DNA from: Raskinella chloraquaticus (SeqCode)
GTDB taxonomy: Bacteria; Pseudomonadota; Alphaproteobacteria; Rhizobiales; UBA4765
NCBI GenBank assembly: GCA_002365175.1
Contig: DEZK01000012.1
Span: forward strand, 62,001 to 126,000
Reading direction: 5' to 3'
DNA length: 64,000 nt
Shown: positions 26,973-35,004 of the stretch, in pieces
Numbering within the stretch: the first letter of the stretch is position 1
How the letters are laid out: the number at the start of each line of letters is the position of its first letter
Program-made: the position numbers and the translations under genes
Notes under the pieces: generated by a model
Database searches by the model: none
What the model saw: the letters and a program-made list of their open reading frames with translations, nothing else
Told to the model about the DNA's origin: nothing

Positions 26973-28064
26973 ATGGCAGAAGCGAGCTTCGACCGCCAGC
27001 GTGACTTTTCCGGAACACGGGCACCGGCAGGCGCCGTTGCCGTCGATGGCGCGCGGTTGACGGCGTGGATGGTGCGCCATGTCCACCATTTCTCCGGCCC
27101 CCTGGAGATCGCCCAGTTCAAGGGCGGGCAGTCGAACCCGACTTTTCTTCTCACGACGCCCGCCCGCGCCTATGTCCTGCGCCGCAAGCCGCCAGGCACC
27201 TTGCTGGCGTCAGCGCATGCGGTCGACCGTGAATTCCGCGTCATGTCAGCCCTCGACCAGCAGGGGTTCCCGGTGGCAAAACCGCTGGCACTCTGCCTGG
27301 ACGACAGCATCATCGGCACCATCTTCTATATCATGGCCCATGTTGCAGGCCGCATCGTCTGGGAGCCGACGATGCCAGGGGCCGGCAATGAGGAACGTGG
27401 TCTTGTGTTCGATGCCATGAACGCCACGCTGGCGCGTCTTCACAGCTTCAAGCCTGAGGCACTCGGGCTTGGCGATTTCGGCAAGGCGGACAATTATGTC
27501 CTGCGCCAGATCAACCGATGGACCCGGCAATATGAGGCCTCGCGCACGGACGATATTTCCCAGATGGCGAAGCTTGCCGCCTGGTTGCCCGGTGCTTTGC
27601 CGCCATCGCGCCCGGCGCGGCTCGTGCATGGCGATTTCCGGCTCGATAATCTTATCCTTGATGCCGATCAGCCGCTGATCCGGGCGGTCATCGACTGGGA
27701 GCTGGCAACGCTCGGCGACCCGCTGGCTGACTTCACCTATCATCTGATGCAATGGATCCTGCCAGCAGCGCCGGGCGGAGGTGGTATCGCCTCGCTCGCG
27801 GGCGTTGATCTTGCGCGCCTCGGCATTCCGCAGCTGGAGGCTTATGCCAGCGCCTATGGTTTGCGGACCGGTTTTGATCCCCTGCCTCATCTCGATTTCT
27901 ATTTTGCCTATAATCTCTTCCGCCTTGCCTGCATTCTCCAGGGTATTGCCGGGCGCGCGCGTGATGGTACGGCGGCAAGCAGCACGGCAGAGGTGATGTT
28001 CGGGCAAATTCGCCCGCTTGCCGAAGCCGGCTGGCGGTATGCGCAAAAAGCCGGTGCCCGCTGA
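26973..28064 (+). CDS. Phosphotransferase of the APH / ACAD10-like family
   Basis: Kinase-fold protein of 363 residues. It has FKGGQSNPTFLL and YVLRRKPPGTLLASAHAVDREF in the N-lobe, the Brenner motif LVHGDFRLDNLI (about residues 219-230), and the metal-binding AVIDWELATLGDPLAD. Relatives are the N-terminal kinase domains of ACAD10/ACAD11, which phosphorylate 4-hydroxyacyl-CoA, so a role in hydroxy fatty acid breakdown is plausible but not proven. It follows purD by 36 bases and its stop shares one base with the patatin start. Confidence 0.85.
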   Translation: MAEASFDRQRDFSGTRAPAGAVAVDGARLTAWMVRHVHHFSGPLEIAQFKGGQSNPTFLLTTPARAYVLRRKPPGTLLASAHAVDREFRVMSALDQQGFPVAKPLALCLDDSIIGTIFYIMAHVAGRIVWEPTMPGAGNEERGLVFDAMNATLARLHSFKPEALGLGDFGKADNYVLRQINRWTRQYEASRTDDISQMAKLAAWLPGALPPSRPARLVHGDFRLDNLILDADQPLIRAVIDWELATLGDPLADFTYHLMQWILPAAPGGGGIASLAGVDLARLGIPQLEAYASAYGLRTGFDPLPHLDFYFAYNLFRLACILQGIAGRARDGTAASSTAEVMFGQIRPLAEAGWRYAQKAGAR

Positions 28065-29008
28065 TGGCAAACCCTCCCCGTCTCAAGGCAGCACCGTTGC
28101 CCGATCTGGCGGCGCGGCTGTTTCGCGGCAAAAAACCCGCCGCCCAATCAGCGCCTGCCCTACCCGATCCGTCACCGCCTGGCATCGGTCTGGCATTGGG
28201 ATCGGGGGGAGCGCGCGGGTTTGGCATCATCCCCGTTCTGGAAGCCTTTGATGATCTTGGCGTGAGGCCGGTGGCGATCGCTGGCACGTCGATGGGTGCC
28301 ATATTAGGGGCTGCCTACGCTGCGGGTTTCAGCGGCAGCGATCTGCGCAGCCATGTGTTGCGCATCTTCCGTAACCGCCGGCAGGTGACGAGCTACCTGC
28401 TGGAAGCGCGGGTTGGCCGTTTTGTTGATTTCTTCGGCGGGCTTGGCAATCCGGTGATGGTCGACGGGGAGCGCCTGCTTGAGCGCTTCTGGCCGGTGGG
28501 CATGCCCGCTGATTTCAGCGAACTGGCGATCCCTTTCACTGCGGTCGCCGCCAATCTGCTGGCACGGGACGAGGCGCAACTATCCTCGGGGCCCCTGATC
28601 AGCGCGGTTGCCGCGTCGCTGGCCATTCCAGGCATCGTGCGCCCGGTCGAGCGCGACGGTCTGGTGCTGATCGACGGCTTCGTCGTCAACCCGGTGCCGG
28701 TCGACGTGGTGGCGCGCCGCGCCGACAAGGTGATCGCGGTTGATGCCAGCGGGGGCGACCAGCCGCATCTGGTGCGCACCACCAGCCTTCCCAATGCCTA
28801 TCAGGCACTCTATCAGGCAGCCTCTATCATGGAACAAAGGCTGATGCGGGCGAAATTCGCCTCGACCCCGCCCGATGTTCATCTTGCCCCCCATGTCGGC
28901 AGCTTCGGTGCCCTTGATTTCTTGAAGGCGCCGACCATCCTGCGGGCCGCCGAGCCGATCCGCGAAGCGGCCAAACGCGCTATTCATGCGCTGCTGGAGG
29001 GGATGTGA
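28064..29008 (+). CDS. Patatin-like phospholipase (RssA type)
   Basis: Protein of 314 residues with the patatin catalytic dyad. The oxyanion loop is GSGGARGFGI (about residues 46-55), the nucleophile elbow GTSMG (about 73-77), and the Asp lies in IDGFVVNPVPVD (about 206). It probably cleaves acyl esters of phospholipids at the membrane; no signal peptide is visible. It is coupled to the upstream phosphotransferase by a one-base overlap. The final 25 bases overlap the end of the convergent rsmD gene. Confidence 0.88.
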   Translation: MANPPRLKAAPLPDLAARLFRGKKPAAQSAPALPDPSPPGIGLALGSGGARGFGIIPVLEAFDDLGVRPVAIAGTSMGAILGAAYAAGFSGSDLRSHVLRIFRNRRQVTSYLLEARVGRFVDFFGGLGNPVMVDGERLLERFWPVGMPADFSELAIPFTAVAANLLARDEAQLSSGPLISAVAASLAIPGIVRPVERDGLVLIDGFVVNPVPVDVVARRADKVIAVDASGGDQPHLVRTTSLPNAYQALYQAASIMEQRLMRAKFASTPPDVHLAPHVGSFGALDFLKAPTILRAAEPIREAAKRAIHALLEGM

Positions 29009-29556
29009 GGGCGAAGGAAGAGAAGCTGGCTGTCACCGGCCATCCGGCTCTCGATGAACGCCATGCCGTCGGGTAGCGCGAAGGGCGTGTCACGGCGCTC
29101 CTCGACGATGACAATCCCTCTTTCAGCAATCCACCCGCCGGCAAGCGCCGAGGTGATTGCCTTTTCACCAAGCCCTTTGCCGTAGGGCGGGTCGCAGAAG
29201 ACGAGATCATAGGGTTGGGCAGGGGCTGCCGGCCCAAGCCTGGTGGCGTCACGACGAAACAGCTTGGTGACACCGGTGAGACCAAGCGCCTCGATATTGG
29301 TGCGGATGATGGCGCGCGCGGCTGCGCCGTCGTCGACGAACAGCGCAAACCTGGCGCCGCGCGACAGCGCCTCAAGCCCCAGCGCGCCGGTGCCGGCAAA
29401 AAGGTCAAGCACACGGGCACCGCTGACGATATCCTCATAGGTATGCGCGAGGATATTGAACAGGGTCTCGCGCAGACGGTCGCTGGTCGGGCGGATCGAT
29501 TGGTCGCCTGGCCCCAGCAGGCCATGCCCCCGGAAGCTGCCGGCGACGATACGCAT
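28984..29556 (-). CDS. rsmD: 16S rRNA (guanine966-N2)-methyltransferase
   Basis: SAM-dependent methyltransferase of 190 residues. The opening MRIVAGSFRG and the RPTSDRLRETLFNIL block are family hallmarks. The SAM site is VLDLFAGTGALGLEALSRGA (about residues 49-68), and the catalytic motif is DPPYGKGL. It methylates G966 of 16S rRNA in the small subunit. It lies just after rluB on the same strand, so two rRNA modification genes are neighbours. Confidence 0.95.
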   Translation of the reverse strand: MRIVAGSFRGHGLLGPGDQSIRPTSDRLRETLFNILAHTYEDIVSGARVLDLFAGTGALGLEALSRGARFALFVDDGAAARAIIRTNIEALGLTGVTKLFRRDATRLGPAAPAQPYDLVFCDPPYGKGLGEKAITSALAGGWIAERGIVIVEERRDTPFALPDGMAFIESRMAGDSQLLFLRPHIPSSSA

Positions 29557-29562
29557 GGCCGC

Positions 29563-31206
29563 TCAGACGCCACGGCGCGGCGGACGCGGTCCGCGCGGCT
29601 TGTCACCGCCCGGGCCGGGACGCCGTGGTCCGCCACCATCGCGTGAACGCCCAGCAGCCGGGCCATCCTTGGGCGGCCGCGATCGGGCGCCAGCGAACCC
29701 GCGTGGCTTAGCAGCCTCGCCAGGTGCTCGTGCTGGCCGCCATGGCTTATCGAATGCCTTGCGGCCACCTTCCTCGCCGTCGCGGCGGGGCGGGCGGTCG
29801 CGGAAACCTTCGGAGCGTGCGGGGCGGGCCGGGCGGTCACCAGAGGCGCGTGCCTTCCGGCCACCTTCCTCGCCGTCGCGACGTGGTGGGCGGTCGCGGA
29901 AGCCTTCGGAGCGTGCGGGGCGGGCCGGGCGATCGCGGAAGCCTTCGGAGCGCATCGGCCGCTCTCCCCGTTCAGCCGCTTGCGGGCGGGGTGCTGGCGC
30001 ATCGCGGAACGGGCGCTTGCTGACGCGCGGCTTGCGCTCGCCGTCAGTGTGCGCGTCAGCGCCGGCGGATTTGCGCGCGACCAGTACCGCCCGCCCCTTG
30101 CGATCAGCAATGGTCTTGGGCTTTGCCGACAAGGTGCCCGTCGCCGCGTCACGCTCGACCTTCGGCCCGTCATAGCGGGAAGGCTTTCTCACCTGACGCG
30201 GCTGATGGACTGCCCGGTCCTGCATGCCGGCAAAACGTTCGGCCTTGGCAGTTGCACGGCCAGCGCCGGCGGGCGGCTCACCCGATCGCTCAGGCCGCGC
30301 GATACCCGGGCGTTTGCGATAGGGCTCGCGCGCCTCAACCGGCTCAGGGCGCGGGGCAGGCTGGCGCTGGTGAACAGGTCCGTCGAAATCCACGCCCGCC
30401 TCGTCAGCAAGACGGGGTCCCAGCTGGTCACGCAGCCGGCGGCGCGGGACTTCCATCACATCGCCAGCCTCGATCTCGCCGAGCTGGAAGGGACCATAGG
30501 AGACGCGTATCAGACGGTTCACCTCGAGCCCCAGATGCTGAAGGATGATCCGTACCTCGCGGTTCTTGCCTTCGCGCAGGCCAAGAATCAGCCAGACATT
30601 ATCGCCCTGCACGCGCTCGATCTGGGCTTCCACCGGACCATAGGAGATGCCATCCACCGTCAACCCGTCGGCCAGCGCGGCAAGGGCCTGGTCATCGGCA
30701 CGGCCAAAGGCGCGCACCCGGTAGCGACGCAGCCAGCCGGTCGCCGGCAGTTCGAGGAGGCGTTTCAAACCGCCGTCATTGGTGAGCAGAAGAAGTCCTT
30801 CGGTATTGAAATCAAGACGGCCTACCGCCAGAAGGCGCGGCAATTGCGCCGGCAGATCGTCAAACACGGTCGGGCGCCCTTCCGGGTCGTGCTCGGTCGT
30901 GATCCGCCCGCGCGGCTTGTGATAGAGGAAAAGCCGCGTGCGCTCGGGGTTGGGCAAGGCGACGCCGTCAACCAGCACGATATCGCTCGGCAGTACGTTG
31001 AGGGCTGGCGTATCGACGATACGACCATTGACGCTGACCCGGCCAGAGGTAATGAACGCCTCGGCATCGCGACGCGAGGCAAGCCCGGCGCGGGCAATCA
31101 CTTTCGCCAGCCGGTTACCGGGAAAGGATTTGTCGCCTTTTTCGGTCGGCAGGCGCTGGCGGCGCGGGAGGGGGCGGTCTTTGCGCGGCGGGCGGTAATC
31201 GGGCAT
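29563..31206 (-). CDS. rluB: 23S rRNA pseudouridine synthase (RsuA/RluB family) with a long basic repeat tail
   Basis: Protein of 547 residues. An S4 RNA-binding domain (NRLAKVIARAGLASRRDAEAFI) is followed by the synthase domain with the catalytic Asp in GRLDFNTEGLLLLTNDG and the EGKNREVR motif. Family enzymes end near residue 270; here about 275 further residues are Arg/Gly/Pro-rich and disordered, containing two 32-residue repeats built on SEGFRDRPPRRDGEEGGRKA. The start at ATG 31206 keeps it clear of divergent tadA; an ATG at 31263 would overlap tadA. Similar basic tails occur in this order. Confidence 0.9.
   Translation of the reverse strand: MPDYRPPRKDRPLPRRQRLPTEKGDKSFPGNRLAKVIARAGLASRRDAEAFITSGRVSVNGRIVDTPALNVLPSDIVLVDGVALPNPERTRLFLYHKPRGRITTEHDPEGRPTVFDDLPAQLPRLLAVGRLDFNTEGLLLLTNDGGLKRLLELPATGWLRRYRVRAFGRADDQALAALADGLTVDGISYGPVEAQIERVQGDNVWLILGLREGKNREVRIILQHLGLEVNRLIRVSYGPFQLGEIEAGDVMEVPRRRLRDQLGPRLADEAGVDFDGPVHQRQPAPRPEPVEAREPYRKRPGIARPERSGEPPAGAGRATAKAERFAGMQDRAVHQPRQVRKPSRYDGPKVERDAATGTLSAKPKTIADRKGRAVLVARKSAGADAHTDGERKPRVSKRPFRDAPAPRPQAAERGERPMRSEGFRDRPARPARSEGFRDRPPRRDGEEGGRKARASGDRPARPARSEGFRDRPPRRDGEEGGRKAFDKPWRPARAPGEAAKPRGFAGARSRPPKDGPAAGRSRDGGGPRRPGPGGDKPRGPRPPRRGV
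29763..29955 (-). repeat. Tandem 96-base repeat within the rluB tail
   Basis: A 76-base core at 29763-29838 recurs at 29859-29934 with few changes, giving a period of 96 bases (32 codons, in frame). A third, partial copy runs to about 29955. The repeat encodes acidic GEEGGRKA and basic RPARPARSEGFRDRP stretches, so its length can change without breaking the frame. Confidence 0.85.
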
Positions 31207-31256
31207 GGACGGGTGTCTCGCTGAACGGCAGGGAGGCTCGTTTAACAGGGAAAGCC

Positions 31257-31712
31257 ATGGCAAGCGAGACAGAAAACCCGTGGGATGCGGCGTTCAGCGA
31301 AGCGCGGCAGGCCGCAGCACGCGGCGAAGTGCCGGTTGGCGCGGTGGTTGTTGCGCCCGACGGCAGGATCGTGGCGCGCGCCGGCAACCGGACGATTGCT
31401 GACAATGACCCGAGCGCCCACGCCGAAATTCTTGCCCTGCGCGCCGCCTGCCGGCTCGCGGCCAGCCCAAGATTGCCGGACCATGATCTCTATGTGACGC
31501 TGGAGCCCTGCCCGATGTGCGCGGGCGCGCTTTCTTTCGCGCGCATCCGCCGGCTCTATTTTTCGGCCTTCGACGAGAAGGGGGGCGCGGTTGAAAACGG
31601 GGTACGCTATTTCGAGGACCCGTCCTGCCACCATGTGCCGGAATGCTATGGGGGATTGCGCGAGCGTGAGGCGAGCGATCTGCTCAAGGCGTTTTTTGCC
31701 GAGAAACGCTGA
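31257..31712 (+). CDS. tadA: tRNA-specific adenosine deaminase
   Basis: Zinc deaminase of 151 residues that converts A34 to inosine in tRNA-Arg(ACG). The zinc and proton-shuttle motif HAEI is about residues 55-58, and the second zinc motif PCPMC about 84-88. GALSFARIRRLYF and the C-terminal helix with LLKAFFAEKR fit TadA rather than guanine or cytosine deaminases. It is divergent from rluB with 50 bases between, and convergent with mutL, one base away. Confidence 0.92.
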   Translation: MASETENPWDAAFSEARQAAARGEVPVGAVVVAPDGRIVARAGNRTIADNDPSAHAEILALRAACRLAASPRLPDHDLYVTLEPCPMCAGALSFARIRRLYFSAFDEKGGAVENGVRYFEDPSCHHVPECYGGLREREASDLLKAFFAEKR

Positions 31713-31713
31713 A

Positions 31714-33474
31714 TCAGCGACGCGCGAACAGCCGCTCAATATCGCCCTTGCCAAGCTTCACATAAGTCGGGCGGCCGTGATTGCAGGTGGAGGCGTTGGG
31801 CGTCTCCTCCATCTGGCGCAGCAGCGCGTTCATTTCTTCGATCCTGAGGCGGCGCCCGGCGCGCACCGAGCCGTGGCAGGCCATGCGCGAGGCGATGGCC
31901 CACAGCCTTGCCTCGAGCCCACGCGCCTCTTCCCAGTTGCTGAGTTCTTCAGCCAGATCGCGGATCAGCCCGGTGATGTCTGCATCGCCGAGAAGCGACG
32001 GCGTTTCGCGCACGATGATGGCGCCATCACCAAAGCCCTCGATGACCAGACCAAGCCGCGCCAGCTCGCCGCTCGCCTGCAGGAGCGCCTCGGCAAGCCG
32101 CCCGGGCATGTGAACGATCTCGGGCACGAGCAGGATCTGGCGGGCGAGCGCGTCGGCATGCGACATCCGTTCCTTCATCGCCTCGTAGACAAGACGCTCA
32201 TGGGCCGCATGCTGATCAACAAGCACCAGGCCATCACTGGTCTCAGCCAGGATATAGGCAAGATGCAGCTGTGCCCGTGCAGCACCAAGGGGGAAGGCGG
32301 GAAGCGGCGCATCCTCGAGCGGCGCGGGGGCTGCCACTGGCGCAAAGCCGGCAAAGGCCGCCTGCGCAGCCTCGGCAAAGCCCGCGCTTGAGCCCGTGCG
32401 CGCGCCTGCGAAGGATGGATACCCCGCTGGCCGGGCCACATAACTATCGAGGCTGGCGGCCAGCCCTGCCGTCATGGCCGGCATCGCCGCATGCAGCGTC
32501 TGACGCAGGGCTGACACCAGCAATGCCCGCACATGGGCCGGATCGCGAAAGCGCACTTCCGCCTTGGCTGGATGCACATTGACGTCGACATCACGCGGAT
32601 CAATCGCAAGAAAGAGAACGGCGACGGCGTGGCGGTCGCGCGGCAGCGCATCGCCATACGCTGCCCGCAAGACGCCCAGAAGCAATCTGTCGCGCACGGG
32701 ACGGTCGTTGACAAAGAGAAACTGGTCGCGGGCCGTCGCGCGGTTGGCGGCGGGGCGCCCGATAAAGCCGGTGAGCGACAACCCCTCCTTGCCGGCACTG
32801 ACGGCGAGGCAATCGCCGAGCGTATCGGCGCCAAGGATCGCGGCAAGCCGCGCGGGCAGCGCCTGATCGCCATCTGCCGTGGCGATCCGGCGTGCCGCCC
32901 GCTCGCCCAGGCGCAAGGTGAAACGAACAGAGGGCGCCGCAAGCGCGAGCCGCTCAACGACATCGGTGATGGCCGCTGATTCAGCGCGCTCGGAGCGCAG
33001 GAATTTCAAGCGCGCGGGGGTAGCAAAAAAGAGATCGCGGACCTCGATTGTCGTGCCCTGCCCGCGCGCCGCAGGATAAGGATCACCCTTGCGACCGCCT
33101 GTCACATCGAGCGCCAAGGCGTGCGGGGCGTCAGCTGTGCGGGTGGTGATTGAAAGCCGCGCCACCGAGCCGATCGAGGGCAGCGCCTCGCCGCGAAAGC
33201 CGAGCGTGCGGATATCAACGAGATCATCATCAGGAAGTTTGGAGGTGGCGTGACGATCAACACAGAGCACGAGGTCGTCGCGGTTCATGCCGGCGCCGTC
33301 ATCGCTCACCGCAATCAGCGTGCGCCCGCCATCGCGCACGCCGATCTCGATCGACCGCGCCCCCGCATCGATGGCGTTCTCGACCAGCTCCTTGACGACG
33401 GATGCCGGGCGCTCGACGACTTCGCCGGCAGCAATACGGCTCTGCAGGGTTTCAGGCAGCTGGCGGACAGGCAT
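31714..33474 (-). CDS. mutL: DNA mismatch repair protein MutL
   Basis: Protein of 586 residues. The GHKL ATPase domain carries ENAIDAGA, DDGAGM, and TLGFRGEALPSI. The C-terminal dimerisation domain keeps the endonuclease motif DQHAAHERLVYE, so this is the nicking type of MutL found in bacteria without MutH. A conserved ACHGSVRAG-like segment lies near the end. The start at ATG 33474 matches the family opening (MPVRQLPE); a GTG four codons upstream is possible. Confidence 0.95.
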   Translation of the reverse strand: MPVRQLPETLQSRIAAGEVVERPASVVKELVENAIDAGARSIEIGVRDGGRTLIAVSDDGAGMNRDDLVLCVDRHATSKLPDDDLVDIRTLGFRGEALPSIGSVARLSITTRTADAPHALALDVTGGRKGDPYPAARGQGTTIEVRDLFFATPARLKFLRSERAESAAITDVVERLALAAPSVRFTLRLGERAARRIATADGDQALPARLAAILGADTLGDCLAVSAGKEGLSLTGFIGRPAANRATARDQFLFVNDRPVRDRLLLGVLRAAYGDALPRDRHAVAVLFLAIDPRDVDVNVHPAKAEVRFRDPAHVRALLVSALRQTLHAAMPAMTAGLAASLDSYVARPAGYPSFAGARTGSSAGFAEAAQAAFAGFAPVAAPAPLEDAPLPAFPLGAARAQLHLAYILAETSDGLVLVDQHAAHERLVYEAMKERMSHADALARQILLVPEIVHMPGRLAEALLQASGELARLGLVIEGFGDGAIIVRETPSLLGDADITGLIRDLAEELSNWEEARGLEARLWAIASRMACHGSVRAGRRLRIEEMNALLRQMEETPNASTCNHGRPTYVKLGKGDIERLFARR

Positions 33475-33569
33475 GGCGATTCGCACAAAGAGAGGGGTGC
33501 AGTATGCCCCGACCCACCAGCCGGCAACAGGTGCCAGCGGCGAAAAACCTGGAGCAAATGGCGCTTGCG

Positions 33570-33652
33570 CGGAATGGCCATCCGCTCTTGTCTTATTGTT
33601 GGTGCAACCGTTATCGAAAAACCGGTTTCCGCTTTTTCAAGAGCACGCGCTA
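33570..33652. repeat. Candidate interspersed intergenic repeat overlapping a stop codon
   Basis: The stretch ending in GAAAAACCGGTTTCCGCTTT and then CACGCGCTAG resembles, from memory, an abundant intergenic repeat of Hyphomicrobiales built around AAACCGGTTTCC with a CTAG end. It holds the palindrome AACCGGTT. Its last bases supply the TAG stop of the M16 gene. I see no second copy in this window. Confidence 0.4.
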
Positions 33653-34981
33653 GCGCACGCCTTTTTCGCCAAGCCCCTGCGGGCGCCCGACCAGAACAAA
33701 GAACGGATCGGCGGCGAGAAGGCGCCTGGCGACGCGTCTGGCGTCATCAAGCGTCACGGCGCGGATCAGCTCATTGCGCTTGTCGAAATAGTCAATGCCA
33801 AGGTCGTCGAGCTGGAGGGCCAGCACCTGACCGGCAATCTTGGCGGACGTATCAAAGCGCAGGAGGAACGAGCCGATGAGGAAGGATTTCGCCTTGTCGA
33901 GTTCATCCTGTGTCGGCCCCTCAGCCGCCATGCGCCTGATCTCGTTTTCCATGATCTCGACGGATTGTGCAGCCTTGTCGTTTCTTACCGATGTCGCGCC
34001 GACGAGGAGGCCAGCCTTGTCGAAGGGTTGAAGCTGGGTCCCGACCGAATAGGCAAGCCCGCGCTTTTCGCGAATTTCGACCCATAGACGCGATGAAAAC
34101 GAGCCGCCGCCAAAAATATGGTTCATCACACTGGCGGCGATGAAGTCGGGATCGCTGCGCTTCAATCCGGGCAGAGCGAAGCGGATGATCGTTTGCGGCG
34201 TATCGAGGTCAGTGACACGGCGCTCGCCCAAGCCATTGATTTTCGCCTCAGCAATCGGCCGACGGTCGGATGTCGCCGGGAGGGCGGAAAAAACCTTGTC
34301 GAGCAGCGGCGCCAGGGTTGCAGCGTCAATGTCGCCCACCACCGCGATCTTGAGCGTGTCGCGGGCGACAATCCTGCGATAAAAGCCGCGCACGTCATCA
34401 ACGGTTATGGCTGGCACACTCTCCAGCGTGCCCAGGCCGGGGCGCGCATAGGGGTGCCCGGCAAAGACCGTCTGGTTGAACAGGCGGCCGGCGATGGCAT
34501 TGGGTTCGGTTTCATTCGACCGCAGGCGCGCCAGAACCGACGCACGGACCCGGTCGAGCGCGCCTTGATCAAAGCGCGGCTCGCTCAAGGCCGCCCGCAG
34601 AAGATCAAAGGAGGCTTCACGATTGGCGGTGAGCGCGCGGATGGAGCCGGAAAGCGTCTCGGCGCCGGCCGAAAATCCGAGTTCCACGACAAGGCGCTGC
34701 ATCGCCTGCTGGAAGGCTTCCGAATCAAGTTTGCCCGCGCCCTCATCGAGAAGCGAGGCCATCATATTGCCCACACCCGGCCGGCCTTCCGGATCCTGTG
34801 TCGAGCCGCCGCGGAAGGCGAAATCCATGGCAATCAGCGGAACCGAATGTTCCTCAACCAGCCATGCCTCGATGCCTTTGGGCGAGACAACGCGCTGGAT
34901 GGTGGTGGCTGATGCCGGGCCGCTCCAGGAGAGGGCAAGGAAGGCAGCGAGCCACAGGGCGCTGCGCGTGATCTTCGACAT
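33650..34981 (-). CDS. M16 peptidase-like protein without the zinc motif
   Basis: Periplasmic protein of 443 residues with a signal peptide (SALWLAAFLALSWSGPASA). It has the M16 fold (VPLIAMDFAFRGGSTQDPEG, GLAYSVGTQLQPFDKAGLL, then the DDARRVARRLL end), but where active enzymes have HxxEH it reads NMMASLLDEG. It is therefore the non-catalytic half of an M16 pair, like the alpha subunit of mitochondrial processing peptidase. The start at ATG 34981 follows GGAG with seven-base spacing; ATG 34999 is possible. It directly follows the catalytic gene. Confidence 0.85.
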   Translation of the reverse strand: MSKITRSALWLAAFLALSWSGPASATTIQRVVSPKGIEAWLVEEHSVPLIAMDFAFRGGSTQDPEGRPGVGNMMASLLDEGAGKLDSEAFQQAMQRLVVELGFSAGAETLSGSIRALTANREASFDLLRAALSEPRFDQGALDRVRASVLARLRSNETEPNAIAGRLFNQTVFAGHPYARPGLGTLESVPAITVDDVRGFYRRIVARDTLKIAVVGDIDAATLAPLLDKVFSALPATSDRRPIAEAKINGLGERRVTDLDTPQTIIRFALPGLKRSDPDFIAASVMNHIFGGGSFSSRLWVEIREKRGLAYSVGTQLQPFDKAGLLVGATSVRNDKAAQSVEIMENEIRRMAAEGPTQDELDKAKSFLIGSFLLRFDTSAKIAGQVLALQLDDLGIDYFDKRNELIRAVTLDDARRVARRLLAADPFFVLVGRPQGLGEKGVR

Positions 34982-35004
34982 ATACATTCTCCGCTTCATC
35001 CGCC

